Shown: positions 26,689-36,069, counted from the first letter of the stretch. The stretch: DNA of 64,000 nucleotides from an uncultured Chitinophaga sp. (GCF_937898475.1 NZ_CALEJS010000028.1:62001-126000), one strand, 5' to 3'. Numbers and translations are program-made. The notes: generated from the letters alone by a model not told the origin.

Positions 26689-27147
26689 CTAGCGGATCAC
26701 GAATTTCAGCTCCGGTACACGGTAGTATTTATTTCCGGGATATTTGATGATGATGTTGTCGAAGTAAAGTACCTCGCCTTTATCCAGCATTTCCTTTAAG
26801 CGGGTGCTCCATAAAGCGGAGAGCTTGTCAGATTTAAAATTGTCACCTATAAATTCTGTGTAGACGCCAGCTCTGCCGGTGGTATCGTTTATATAGGGCT
26901 GCTTTTGCTCATAGGTAAATTCAAAGGAAACCACGGGATATTTGTTATTCTGCTGATCACGCACCACGAGTGAAGAATCCAGCAGCTTGATTACTTCCGG
27001 GCGTGGCAGTGTATCGCTCAGAAAGATTCCCCAGCTGCTCCGGAACTTCAAAGGCTTCTTTTCTGCGGTTTTGCTTTTATTGGATTGTGCATACGCCGGG
27101 ATACAGCCGGCCAGTAAAAGTCCGTATATCAAAAAGGATCTCAGCAT
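26689..27147 (-). CDS. Small secreted protein of unknown function
   Basis: 152 aa from ATG 27147 (MLRSFLIYGLLLAG, then AYAQSN: signal peptide). The mature part is a single beta-rich domain with VVSFEFTYEQKQPY and a C-terminal IIIKYPGNKYYRVPELKFVI strand pair. I do not recognise a family. It faces the barrel protein convergently with 14 bp between the stops. Confidence 0.7.
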   Translation of the reverse strand: MLRSFLIYGLLLAGCIPAYAQSNKSKTAEKKPLKFRSSWGIFLSDTLPRPEVIKLLDSSLVVRDQQNNKYPVVSFEFTYEQKQPYINDTTGRAGVYTEFIGDNFKSDKLSALWSTRLKEMLDKGEVLYFDNIIIKYPGNKYYRVPELKFVIR

Positions 27148-27249
27148 GATGATAATGTTTGCAGCAGGCAAATATTGGTTTTATTATTAACGTATGGGGG
27201 GAATAAAAATTTTGCGGAGGGCTGGCAATTGTATTGAGCCGTTTCGCGT

Positions 27250-27440
27250 GATTGCGAGGCCCCATGGCGGTTATTGGGGCGTATCGTGTCATTGGGCCCT
27301 TAACCGTTGTTGCGAGGCCCGAAAGGCTTTAGCGGGGAGCCGGGGCCGAAGCAATCTTTTAAACGGCAAATGGTGAACTTATTTTTCCTGTTTAAAAAAT
27401 TGCTTCGCCGCCCTTCGCACCCGGCCTTCACGGCTCCTCC
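27250..27440. repeat. Dispersed palindromic repeat (GCGAGGC...GAAGCAATC type)
   Basis: TTGCGAGGCCC occurs twice (27252-27262 and 27310-27320). GAAGCAATCTTTTAAAC (27348-27364) then pairs imperfectly with GTTTAAAAAATTGCTTC (27389-27405), flanked by GGGGAGCC and CGGCTCC. The core resembles palindromic repeats with GCGAGG and GAAGCAATC ends that are scattered through many bacterial genomes. It occupies most of the gap between the small secreted protein and the 3' end of valS. Confidence 0.65.
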
Positions 27441-27463
27441 TTGATGCGCGATGGGAAACCTGT

Positions 27464-30124
27464 TTACAACTGCTTCAAACTCTCTGTTATGGCTCTTATC
27501 TTCTCTTCGGCATCTGCTTTCTTCTTCCTTTCCGCTGCTACTACTTCCGGTTTGGCGTTCTGTACAAAGCGCTCATTGCCCAGCTTTTTCTCTACAGACT
27601 CCAGGAAGCCGCGCTGGTAGGCAAGATCCTGCTCCAGCTGTGCTTTCTGTGCAGCGGTATCCATTACGCGCTCTGTTTCTATATAAAACTTATCCTTCTG
27701 TACTACCAGGGTAATACTGCCTTGTACCGGCGTTTTCGTATATACGATCGCCTTAGCGTTCACCTGCTTGGCCAGTATGCCTTCTATCTGGTGGAAAGCA
27801 TTATCATGCTGGGTATCAATATGCAGGGTGATAGCGTCTTTGGGTTTTATCTGGTGTTTGTTACGTGCATCGCGAATGCTACTGATCACTTCCTTGGCCA
27901 GTGCGCCCTCTACCAGGGTAGCATGGCGATGATCCGGTGCTGCAGGCGCATCAAACTGTTTGATGATCAGGTCATCGCCTTCGCTGCGTGTTTTCAGCTG
28001 GTGGAACAGTTCCTCTGTCACAAAAGGCATGAAAGGATGCAGCAGCTGCATCAGCTGTTCAAAGAAGCCGATGGTTTTATTGAACACACTGGCGGCAATG
28101 GGCTGTTCAAAACCAGGTTTCACCCATTCCAGGTACCAGCTGCAGAAATCATCCCATACCAGGCTATAGATGGTTTTGAGCGCTTCACTCAGGCGGAAGT
28201 CTTTGAAAAGATTATTCACCTCTTCCTGTACTTCGCCCAGCCTGCTTTCGAACCATTCTACCGCAAAGCGGCTGTCGGCTGCGAGTTGGTCGTTGTCAAC
28301 CGTTCTGGCTTCCCACATCTTCACCAGCTTCAGCGCATTCCATATCTTATTGCAGAAATTACGTCCCTGTTCACAGCTGGCCTCATCAAACAGCAGGTCG
28401 TTACCAGCGGGAGAGGAGATCATGATACCAAAGCGTACGGCGTCTGCCCCAAAACGGTGGATCAGTTCCAGCAGGTCTGGCGAGTTGCCCAGCGACTTAC
28501 TCATCTTTCGTCCCAGTTTGTCGCGCACCATACCGGTGAAGTATACATCGCTGAAAGGCTTTTCCTGTTTGTATTCCAAACCTGCCATGATCATACGCGC
28601 CACCCAGAAGAAGATGATATCCTGCCCTGTAACCAGCACAGAAGTGGGGTAGTAGTAGTTGATCTCCGGGTTACCGGGTTGGGTAATACCGTTGAACACT
28701 TCCATCGGCCATAACCAGGAAGAGAACCAGGTATCCAGCACATCTTCATCCTGTTTCAGGTCACTGAGCTGGTAAGGGAAAGCTGCGTTCTGCGCTTTGA
28801 ACTGTGCAAGGGCCTGTTCGGCGGTTTCTGCCACTTCAAAACTGCCATCAGGCGCATAGAAGGCCGGGATACGTTGCCCCCACCACAGCTGGCGCGAGAT
28901 ACACCAGTCTTTCACGTTCTCCATCCAGTATTTATAGGTAGCCAGGAAGCGGTCGCCGGGATGGATACGTACATCCCCGTTCACAACAGCATCCAGTGCG
29001 GGCTTTGCCAGTTCTGCCATTTTTACGAACCACTGCGTGCTGATACGGGGCTCTACCACGGTATCAGGGTTACGCTGGCTGTATCCCAGGCGGGTGGTAT
29101 ATTCCTGGTCTTTGATCAGCAGTTCCTGTTCCTGCAGGGCGGCTACTACCAGTTTACGCGCCTTGAAGCGGTCTTCACCAATAAATACGCCGGCGGCGGC
29201 GCTCAGGGTACCGTCTTCATTCAGCGTGTCCACTACTTCCAGGTTGTGTTTCAGCCCCAGGTTATAGTCATTGATATCATGCGCCGGCGTTACTTTCAGG
29301 GCGCCGGTACCAAATGCCGGATCTACATAATCATCAAAGATGATGGGCACTTTGCGGTTTACCAGGGGAACTACGGCGTAACGGCCTTTCAGGTGGGTAT
29401 AACGCTCATCTGAAGGATTTACGCAGATACCGGTATCACCCATAATGGTTTCGGGCCGCTGGGTGGCAATGGTAATATAATCCCCGGTGGGATTGTTCTC
29501 ACTGTCTACAATCGCATATTTAACGTAGTACAGCTTACCCTGTATGTCTTTGTATTCTACTTCTTCGTCGCTCAGCGCCGTTTTAGCCTTGGGGTCCCAG
29601 TTGATCATACGCGCCCCGCGGTAGATTTTCCCTTTACGGTACAGGTCTATGAACACTTTGATCACGGCTGCATAGTAATGATCGTCCATGGTGAAGTTCA
29701 CCCGGTCCCAATCACAGGAGCAGCCCAGTTTTTTGATCTGGGAATAGATGATGCCCCCGTATTTATCTTTCCATTCGTAGGCGTATTTCAGGAACTCGTC
29801 CCGGCTGAGCTGTGATTTTTCAATACCTTTTTCACGTTTCAGCATATCTACCACCTTGGCTTCAGTGGCGATGGAAGCATGGTCCGATCCCGGTACCCAG
29901 CAGGCATTGAACCCGCTCATACGGGCGCGCCTTACCAGGATATCCTGGACGGTTTCATTCAGGGTATGACCCATGTGTAAAACCCCGGTGACGTTGGGGG
30001 GCGGTATCACGATCGTAAAAGGCGGGCGCCCGTCAGGCCGGCTTTTGAAATAGCCCTTGTTCATCCAGTGTTGATACCACTTTTCCTCCGTTTCTCCGGG
30101 TAAATAGTTCTTTGAAAGTTCCAT
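27464..30124 (-). CDS. valS: Valine-tRNA ligase
   Basis: 886-aa class I aminoacyl-tRNA synthetase. The start is ATG 30124 (MELSKNYLPGETE). The HIGH motif is HMGH at 50-53 and the KMSKS motif is intact in GRKMSKSLGNS. The editing domain carries TQRPETIMGDT. The C-terminal tRNA-binding coiled coil is present (KAQLEQDLAYQRGFLESVEK). The length is normal for bacteria. It has its own promoter at 30146-30177. Confidence 0.97.
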   Translation of the reverse strand: MELSKNYLPGETEEKWYQHWMNKGYFKSRPDGRPPFTIVIPPPNVTGVLHMGHTLNETVQDILVRRARMSGFNACWVPGSDHASIATEAKVVDMLKREKGIEKSQLSRDEFLKYAYEWKDKYGGIIYSQIKKLGCSCDWDRVNFTMDDHYYAAVIKVFIDLYRKGKIYRGARMINWDPKAKTALSDEEVEYKDIQGKLYYVKYAIVDSENNPTGDYITIATQRPETIMGDTGICVNPSDERYTHLKGRYAVVPLVNRKVPIIFDDYVDPAFGTGALKVTPAHDINDYNLGLKHNLEVVDTLNEDGTLSAAAGVFIGEDRFKARKLVVAALQEQELLIKDQEYTTRLGYSQRNPDTVVEPRISTQWFVKMAELAKPALDAVVNGDVRIHPGDRFLATYKYWMENVKDWCISRQLWWGQRIPAFYAPDGSFEVAETAEQALAQFKAQNAAFPYQLSDLKQDEDVLDTWFSSWLWPMEVFNGITQPGNPEINYYYPTSVLVTGQDIIFFWVARMIMAGLEYKQEKPFSDVYFTGMVRDKLGRKMSKSLGNSPDLLELIHRFGADAVRFGIMISSPAGNDLLFDEASCEQGRNFCNKIWNALKLVKMWEARTVDNDQLAADSRFAVEWFESRLGEVQEEVNNLFKDFRLSEALKTIYSLVWDDFCSWYLEWVKPGFEQPIAASVFNKTIGFFEQLMQLLHPFMPFVTEELFHQLKTRSEGDDLIIKQFDAPAAPDHRHATLVEGALAKEVISSIRDARNKHQIKPKDAITLHIDTQHDNAFHQIEGILAKQVNAKAIVYTKTPVQGSITLVVQKDKFYIETERVMDTAAQKAQLEQDLAYQRGFLESVEKKLGNERFVQNAKPEVVAAERKKKADAEEKIRAITESLKQL

Positions 30125-30145
30125 GCGTGTAAAATAATAAGTTTG

Positions 30146-30177
30146 CAAAAATAACGGACATTAGGCAGAGAAGGAAA
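30146..30177 (-). promoter_or_regulatory. Promoter of valS
   Basis: On the minus strand: TTTC, 20 nt, TAttTTTG (-7 at 30153-30146), about 22 bp upstream of the valS ATG. Confidence 0.55.
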
Positions 30178-30197
30178 TCCGGACGCTGATCCTTTCC

Positions 30198-30282
30198 ATA
30201 CTATTTTACCCACCAACTCCAAGGCTTCACCCAGGCTCACATAGGCTTCACCTTGTACAGGGCGTTTTTGTTAAAATAGTAT
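30198..30282. repeat. Inverted repeat with internal triple direct repeat
   Basis: ATACTATTTTA (30198-30208) and TAAAATAGTAT (30272-30282) are perfect reverse complements. Between them AGGCTTCACC occurs at 30222-30231 and 30243-30252, with a close variant, AGGCTCACAT, at 30233-30242. This lies in the 352-bp gene-free gap between divergent valS and the secreted operon at 30477; the rest of the gap holds the valS promoter and nothing else I recognise. Confidence 0.55.
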
Positions 30283-30476
30283 CAGTATCGCCTGCTTTTT
30301 CCATTCATCTTTCCATAACCTCCAATTACGCAACTTTTCTAGCCATCTACGAATTCGCCGTTTGCCACACTGGCAGCATGTGCTAATATTGCGAAACATT
30401 TGTGAGGTTAATCCCCTTTATCCAGACTAATAACCTAAGAGACAATTAGTTATATAAACCCCAAAAAAGAAAGAAC

Positions 30477-31505
30477 ATGAAACCGAGTACACTAAGTCTT
30501 CTCACCAGGGTGAGGAGTATCCGCTCGCAGCTACTGCTGATGTTATCCTTTGTTTTCCTGCATGGCGCACAGGCGCACCCTTTTTTCAGCGCAGATATTG
30601 ACATCCGCTATGAGGCCCGCAGCGGTAAAATGTCTATCAAGGCAAGCAATGTGACCATTGCCGAACTGGCTGCCAAACTGGAATCCGGCTACCAGATCCT
30701 GCTATTTGTAACAGATGCATCGCCAGACACAAAAGTGAGCTGCGATGTGCAGGACAAGTTCATTGACGATGCCCTTCGTGAAGCCTTGCCTGCATCCGCC
30801 CACTTCTTCTACCGTTTCAAAAAAGGCGATACGGAAGTAACAGACCGCCGCCCGGAAATGAAACAAACAGGTACGCGCAGGGTGTCTGCCAGTGTTAAAT
30901 CCGCGCTCAGGTCCCAGGCCCCCGCCACCGCTATCCAGGTTACGCCTACTCTGGTGACAGCTAAACGGGTAGCCCGCGCTACCACCGTAGCCGCTCCCGC
31001 CATTACCGCCACCATGCCGCTGCGTGTAAGCGCTACGACCGTTCGCCCCCAGCAGCTGGTACAGCCGCTGATGCAGCAGACAGACGACTATTTTGTTAAG
31101 GTAGTGGTAAGAGTAACCCCCAACGGCTACGAACCCGTAAGTTATACCAAGATAAAAGGCCGCCTGGTGGAAGACAGCACCGCAGGCGGTGGTTTTGTCT
31201 ACCAGCTGAAAGACGACAGCAGGTCTGTTTACACCGGCTCTTTCGAAGATCCCCTGGAGCTGCATTCTTACCTGCCCGATGGCAGGCATGAAGTGCTGCA
31301 GGCAAAAGAGGCGTACATCAATATTACCTTACCCGCCCAGGTACTGGACAAGAACGCTGTAAAAGCGCCCACCCTGGAGTTCTCCAAGATCCGCGGAGAA
31401 GCCATGCCCGATAACCGCAGCATCCGCTCCATCCAGGCCTCCGCCCTGCAGCGTAAAGGCGTGATCAATACACAGGCATTACAGAAGATCATGCCCAGAC
31501 AATAA
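30477..31505 (+). CDS. Secreted protein with STN-like N-terminal domain, unknown function
   Basis: 342 aa with a long N-terminal signal region (QLLLMLSFVFLHGAQA). Residues about 55-125 look like a secretin/TonB N-terminal (STN) fold: VTIAELAAKLESGYQILLF, then FIDDALREALPASAHFFY and a terminal strand. An Ala/Thr/Val-rich low-complexity linker follows (about 130-195), then a beta domain (YFVKVVVRVTPNGYEPVSY). It has no TonB plug or barrel. It lies 20 bp upstream of the M64 peptidase gene and is probably its operon partner. STN is a fold impression, not a proven assignment. Confidence 0.7.
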   Translation: MKPSTLSLLTRVRSIRSQLLLMLSFVFLHGAQAHPFFSADIDIRYEARSGKMSIKASNVTIAELAAKLESGYQILLFVTDASPDTKVSCDVQDKFIDDALREALPASAHFFYRFKKGDTEVTDRRPEMKQTGTRRVSASVKSALRSQAPATAIQVTPTLVTAKRVARATTVAAPAITATMPLRVSATTVRPQQLVQPLMQQTDDYFVKVVVRVTPNGYEPVSYTKIKGRLVEDSTAGGGFVYQLKDDSRSVYTGSFEDPLELHSYLPDGRHEVLQAKEAYINITLPAQVLDKNAVKAPTLEFSKIRGEAMPDNRSIRSIQASALQRKGVINTQALQKIMPRQ

Positions 31506-31525
31506 CCCCAAAAAATATTACTACC

Positions 31526-33649
31526 ATGAAACATTCATTCATCCGGATAATACTATTATCGGCCTGCTGCTTTATTGCCGCAGTATCCCCCGCCCAGACC
31601 GTAACAGAACTTTTACGTAATGGCGCTAACGGCGCCAAACTGAATCTCGTTATTATAGGCGATGGCTTCACCGCCGCAGAACAGACAGCCTATAACACCC
31701 ATGTAGGCAACCTGGTGAAGAACCTTTTCAGCAAGGATCTCTATGACGAAACCATGGATGCTTACAACATCTACCGTATTAACGTTAATTCAACACAATC
31801 CGGCGTTACCAAGGTGAACGCCAGCGGTACCGTTACCGTGTCAAAGAACACTGCGCTGGACTACCGCTACAGCGGTATCTGGGATCGCTGCTGGATGGAG
31901 CCCGGTCCCACCACCGCCACTAAACTAAACAACATCCTCACTTCGCTGGTACCGCAGTACAATTACGTGTTCATCATCCTGAACGAAGCTGGTGGCGGCG
32001 GATGCGCCGGTGGCGGTAAACTGGCTATTACCCGCGGCACCAATGACGATAATCCCGGCTGGGCGGTAGCCGCCCACGAAATGGGACATATGGTGGGATT
32101 GCTGGCAGACGAATACACCGTGAACTGTGATCTGTACAGCGGTGATGAGCCCAGCCAGGTGAACGTTACAAAGAACACCAACCGCGCAACCCTGAAAGGA
32201 GAGTGGAAGAACTTTGTGCCCGCTTCCAGGCCTGTACCCACTATCACCGGCTGCAGCAGCCCCGTGCCCGGTGGTACAGACACCGATGAAGATGCAGGAC
32301 TGTTTGAAGGTGCGCAGTATACAGGCCAGGGGAAATTCCGCCCCGCTTATAACTGCCGCATGAAAGGCAATTCCCCGTTATTCTGCCCGGTATGTTACAA
32401 TGAAATGCAGAACCGCGTAAAACCTTACCGCAGCTATAATTTCAATAACTCCTATGCCGGAGATTTTACCGGTGATGGCAGGGGCGACCTGGTACTGCAC
32501 TTTGGCAACAGCCTGGCATTGTACAATTCAGACGGTGCCAAGATGAACCACCTCTTTACCGCCACTGAAAGAGTGAATACCGGCGGATCCAGCTGGCAGT
32601 TCACCCCGGGCGATAAATTTTATGTGGGAGACTTCAACGGCGATGGCAAAAAAGACCTTTTTGTGTTCAATGCTACAGACTGGGGCACCCATGGTCCGTA
32701 CTTTGCCCTGCTGCGCTCTAACGGCAACGGTTTTGACTGCGTGAAACGTTACGACAAAACGCTGGAAGGCTGGCAGATGTCTGCCGGAGATAAGTTTTAT
32801 GTAGGAGATTTTGACGGAGACGGCAAAGACGATTTCTATATCGTGAACACCACCAGCTGGAGCACAAAATATGTGGGCATGATGAAATCCACCGGCAGTG
32901 CCATGAGCTTTGTAAAAAGGTATGACAATAACCTGGGCGCTCCCGGCTACTGGATCATGAATAAGAATGACAAATTCTATGTGGGCGATTTTGACGGGGA
33001 TAATAAGGATGACCTGTACATGGCCAACCTGACCGACTGGAGCACTAACTACGTAGGCATGATAAAATCCGGCGGCAACAGCCTTAACTGCATAAAGGTG
33101 TTCAGCAACACCCTTCCGGGCTGGACCATGGCCGATAACGACCAGCACCTGGTAGGTGATTTTAACGGAGACGGTAAAGCTGATCTATACGTGTTCAATG
33201 GTACCAACTGGAACCCGGAATACCTGCTGATGGTACGATCCACCGGTACAGACCTGGCTTATGTAAAGCGTTACGATGGCACCATCCCCGGCTGGGAAAT
33301 GGCCCCTGGCGACAAGCTCTACCTGGCAGATGTGAACGGCGACGGTAAGAAGGACCTGTACATTTATAATACCGCCAACTGGGATAAAGAATACCTGGGC
33401 ATCCTTACTTCCTCCGGCTCCGGTCTTAGCGGTTCCTGGCATAAAGACTGGATCGGCAGCTGGAACCTGGGTAGTGTTGATAAGCTGGCTGTTGCCAACT
33501 TCAACGGCGGCGCGGGTTATGACGACCTGTTCATTTACAACACCAACTGGTTCGGTATGCTGCGGTCTAATACCACCAGCCTTTCACAGGTGTATATCAG
33601 TCCTAATTATGTGCACAACTTCAACTACCACAAATTTGGATGGTGGTAA
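31526..33649 (+). CDS. Secreted M64-type metallopeptidase with FG-GAP/VCBS repeats
   Basis: 707 aa with signal peptide (cleaved near VSPAQT). The Peptidase M64 (IgA-peptidase-like) domain covers about residues 28-310, with LNLVIIGDGFTAAEQ near the start and zinc motif HEMGHMVGLLADEY at 184-197. The C-terminal 400 residues carry seven repeats of about 55 residues, each with a calcium-loop-like DxNGDGxxD (for example GDFDGDGKDDFY), preceded by a W-x-M-x-x-x-D-K segment; the last repeat is degenerate (NFNGGAGYDDLF). Predicted extracellular protease with a propeller-like adhesion domain. No type IX secretion tail is visible. Confidence 0.85.
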   Translation: MKHSFIRIILLSACCFIAAVSPAQTVTELLRNGANGAKLNLVIIGDGFTAAEQTAYNTHVGNLVKNLFSKDLYDETMDAYNIYRINVNSTQSGVTKVNASGTVTVSKNTALDYRYSGIWDRCWMEPGPTTATKLNNILTSLVPQYNYVFIILNEAGGGGCAGGGKLAITRGTNDDNPGWAVAAHEMGHMVGLLADEYTVNCDLYSGDEPSQVNVTKNTNRATLKGEWKNFVPASRPVPTITGCSSPVPGGTDTDEDAGLFEGAQYTGQGKFRPAYNCRMKGNSPLFCPVCYNEMQNRVKPYRSYNFNNSYAGDFTGDGRGDLVLHFGNSLALYNSDGAKMNHLFTATERVNTGGSSWQFTPGDKFYVGDFNGDGKKDLFVFNATDWGTHGPYFALLRSNGNGFDCVKRYDKTLEGWQMSAGDKFYVGDFDGDGKDDFYIVNTTSWSTKYVGMMKSTGSAMSFVKRYDNNLGAPGYWIMNKNDKFYVGDFDGDNKDDLYMANLTDWSTNYVGMIKSGGNSLNCIKVFSNTLPGWTMADNDQHLVGDFNGDGKADLYVFNGTNWNPEYLLMVRSTGTDLAYVKRYDGTIPGWEMAPGDKLYLADVNGDGKKDLYIYNTANWDKEYLGILTSSGSGLSGSWHKDWIGSWNLGSVDKLAVANFNGGAGYDDLFIYNTNWFGMLRSNTTSLSQVYISPNYVHNFNYHKFGWW

Positions 33650-33687
33650 TTTTTAGCGGTTCACTGTTAGCAGCTGGCAGTTAGTAA

Positions 33688-33753
33688 TTGGCAGTTGGCG
33701 GTATGAATGCAGCAGAATTGTGTTTGCTTTCAGACAGCCAGCTGCCAGTTTTT
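33688..33753 (+). terminator. Terminator of the M64 operon (repeat-derived)
   Basis: TTGGCAGTTGGC (33688-33699) pairs with GCCAGCTGCCAG (33737-33748) over 12 bp including two G-T wobbles, followed by five T. The arms belong to a stretch of AGCTGGCAG/TTGGCAG units, so the terminator seems built from a dispersed repeat. Confidence 0.65.
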
Positions 33754-33764
33754 ATTAATAATTG

Positions 33765-34784
33765 TTAGTTCATTGCAGCAATTACCTGGCAGGTCCTTTC
33801 AACCATCTCCGGGGTGATGTCCAGATGTGTTACCATCCTCACCTGGTTCGTGGAAATTGGCATCACTTTTATGCCTTCGCGGAGCAGGTATTCTGCAAAG
33901 GATACAGGTGTCCAGTCGCCGGTAACTTCAAATATCAGGATATTGGTCTCTACGGGAAGCATGTGGCCGGTGAAGCTCTTTTCCAACAGGGCGTGTGCAA
34001 TTTGTTTAGCGTGCAGGTGATCTTCTTCCAGTCTTTGCAGGTGGTTTTCCATGGCATAGATACCGGTGGCAGCCATATAACCCGCCTGTCGCAGTCCGCC
34101 GCCCAGTTTCTTGCGTACACGCGTGGCTTCGCGGATGAAGGATTCGCTGCCGATGAGGACCGAGCCCATGGGGCAGCCCATGCCTTTGTTCAGGCATACG
34201 GAAATGCTGTCAAATACATTTCCATAGGCTTTAGGGTCTTGTTTGGTGGCGATAAGGGCATTAAAGAGCCGGGCGCCGTCCAGGTGCAGTTTCAGGTTAT
34301 GCTCCTGGCACACGGCTTTGATCCGCAGTACTTCATCCCAGTCATAGCAGCATCCGCCGCCGCGGTTGGCGGTGTTTTCCAGGCATACCAGGGAGGTGCG
34401 GGCCTTGTGAACATCATCAGGGTTAATGGCGGCCGCAACTTCTGCGGCGGTGATCATGCCTCGTTCGCCGGTAATGGGTCTTACCTGGGCGCCGGCGTTA
34501 AAGGCGATGCCGCCCCCTTCGTAAATGTATACATGGGCCAGCTGGCTGCAGATCACTTCGTCACCCGGCAGGGTGTGCACTTTAATGCCAACCTGGTTGC
34601 TCATTGTGCCGGAAGGGCAGTAAAGGGCTGCCGCTTTGCCAAAAAAGTCTGCCATCATGGCTTCCAATCTGTTCACGCTGGGATCTTCTCCAAAAACATC
34701 ATCACCGGTTTCTGCATTGTACATGGCTTCCAGCATGCCCGGGGTTGGGCGGGTGAAGGTATCGCTTCTGTAATCTATGGTCAT
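33765..34784 (-). CDS. ltaE: Low-specificity L-threonine aldolase
   Basis: 339-aa fold-type I PLP enzyme cleaving L-threonine or allo-threonine to glycine and acetaldehyde. Signatures: IDYRSDTFTRPT at the N-terminus, DDVFGEDPSVN, LHLDGARLFNA and the PLP lysine in CLNKGMGCPMGS. The length is normal. The opposite strand stays open over nearly the whole gene, which is a codon-bias shadow. It is divergent from rpoD across about 310 bp. Confidence 0.93.
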   Translation of the reverse strand: MTIDYRSDTFTRPTPGMLEAMYNAETGDDVFGEDPSVNRLEAMMADFFGKAAALYCPSGTMSNQVGIKVHTLPGDEVICSQLAHVYIYEGGGIAFNAGAQVRPITGERGMITAAEVAAAINPDDVHKARTSLVCLENTANRGGGCCYDWDEVLRIKAVCQEHNLKLHLDGARLFNALIATKQDPKAYGNVFDSISVCLNKGMGCPMGSVLIGSESFIREATRVRKKLGGGLRQAGYMAATGIYAMENHLQRLEEDHLHAKQIAHALLEKSFTGHMLPVETNILIFEVTGDWTPVSFAEYLLREGIKVMPISTNQVRMVTHLDITPEMVERTCQVIAAMN

Positions 34785-35093
34785 TTTGTTAAAAAGTTTG
34801 CAACGCCGTTCAGTATAAATTAGTTAAGATGCTAATTTAAAGATGATTTATTATCAATTGTTAAAAATTGCTTAAACTCGGGAAAATTAGCTAATAAAGC
34901 ACTATTAAAATCCGTTTATAAAGAGTATTTTGTTACAGTAAGGCAGCCCTGCCAGGATTTGGTGAAGTGAAGTATTAGCACGATCTTTGCAGGCTAATTT
35001 GGCAGTTAGAAATTTTGTAAGATATAAAAAATCTTATTTGCAACAAAATTATTACTAAGCTGTTATTATTTCGTAAACCAATTCACTTTTAAT
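34785..35093. other. Gene-free region between ltaE and rpoD
   Basis: 309 bp, very AT-rich, holding the rpoD promoter at 34958-34989 and a leader of about 100 nt. I see no conserved structure in the leader. Confidence 0.4.
34958..34989 (+). promoter_or_regulatory. Likely promoter of rpoD
   Basis: TTTG (34958-34961), 20 nt, GAtcTTTG (34982-34989): one mismatch from the Bacteroidota consensus, about 105 bp upstream of the start codon. Confidence 0.55.
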
Positions 35094-35951
35094 ATGAGGC
35101 AACTTAAAATTGCCACCCAGATCACCAACCGTGATTCGCAGGCGGTAGAAAAATACCTGCAGGAAATTTCAAAGATCCCTTTGTTAACACCTGAGGAAGA
35201 GACCGTTTTGGCGCAACGTATTAAAATGGGCGACCAGAAGGCTCTTGAAAGATTAACGACAGGAAACCTCCGTTTCGTGGTTTCCGTTGCAAAGCAATAT
35301 CAGCACCAGGGGCTCAGCCTCTCCGATCTTATCAATGAGGGTAATTTAGGCTTGATCAAGGCTGCGCAGCGTTTCGATGAAACAAAAGGTTTCAAATTCA
35401 TCTCTTACGCCGTATGGTGGATCCGCCAGTCCATTTTACAAGCGTTGGCAGAGCAGGGACGTTTGGTCCGCCTGCCGCAAAACAAAATTGGCACTTATAA
35501 TAAAGCTAACAAAGCTTACATGGCATTTGAACAGGAGAATGAGAGAGAACCGTCTACGGAGGAGCTTGCAGAGATCCTGGAAATGTCTGAATCGGAAATA
35601 AACAACATTTTTCAGAGCAATACTCGCCATATGTCTTTGGATGCGCCGGTACACGAAGCAGAAGATGTGGCCATGGGTGATTTGCTGGAAGGTGGAGACA
35701 TTACCGATGATGATGTAATGCGAGATTCACTGCGCGAAGAAATTCGCAGGGTACTGAAATCCTTGAGCCCGCGGGAAGCAGAGATCGTTAATGCTTATTT
35801 TGGTCTGGATGGTGAAAACGGAGCAACAATCGAACAGATCGGTCAAAAATACGATCTGACAAAAGAAAGGATCCGCCAAATCAAGGAACGTGCAATCAAA
35901 AGGCTGCAAAAAGCCCGCTACAGCGGCTCTTTAAAATCTTACCTGGGATAA
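35094..35951 (+). CDS. rpoD: Primary sigma factor RpoD (sigma-70)
   Basis: 285 aa, the short housekeeping sigma of Bacteroidota: region 1.1 is missing and the protein starts directly at 1.2 (DSQAVEKYLQEISKIPLL). Region 2 contains GNLRFVVSVAKQYQ, DLINEGNLGLIKAAQRFD and FISYAVWWIRQSI. Region 4 contains LSPREAEIVNAYFGL and LTKERIRQIKERAIKRL. It would recognise the TAnnTTTG promoters found across this window. Confidence 0.97.
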   Translation: MRQLKIATQITNRDSQAVEKYLQEISKIPLLTPEEETVLAQRIKMGDQKALERLTTGNLRFVVSVAKQYQHQGLSLSDLINEGNLGLIKAAQRFDETKGFKFISYAVWWIRQSILQALAEQGRLVRLPQNKIGTYNKANKAYMAFEQENEREPSTEELAEILEMSESEINNIFQSNTRHMSLDAPVHEAEDVAMGDLLEGGDITDDDVMRDSLREEIRRVLKSLSPREAEIVNAYFGLDGENGATIEQIGQKYDLTKERIRQIKERAIKRLQKARYSGSLKSYLG

Positions 35952-35989
35952 GGCGATTTTATAGACGCTCAGGCGTTAAATTTATAGAG

Positions 35990-36025
35990 AACACCGGCTG
36001 TATGTTATATGGCCGGTGTTTTTTG
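35990..36025 (+). terminator. Intrinsic terminator of rpoD
   Basis: Stem AACACCGGC / GCCGGTGTT (9 bp) followed by TTTTTT, 39 bp past the rpoD stop. Confidence 0.92.
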
Positions 36026-36069
36026 TTACTTATCCAATATCCAATGTAAACCGTATTTTTGTAAGCTAT

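Noticed and set aside
27722..28714. Plus-strand open frame of about 330 codons inside valS
   Set aside because: Antisense to a clear synthetase with intact HIGH and KMSKS motifs; no plausible protein features.
31526..33649. Seven repeated segments as a DNA tandem repeat or CRISPR-like array
   Set aside because: They are protein-level FG-GAP repeats of about 165 bp with diverged DNA, inside one reading frame.
33762..34823. Plus-strand open frame of about 350 codons opposite threonine aldolase
   Set aside because: It mirrors the real minus-strand gene, has no family motifs, and arises from codon bias.
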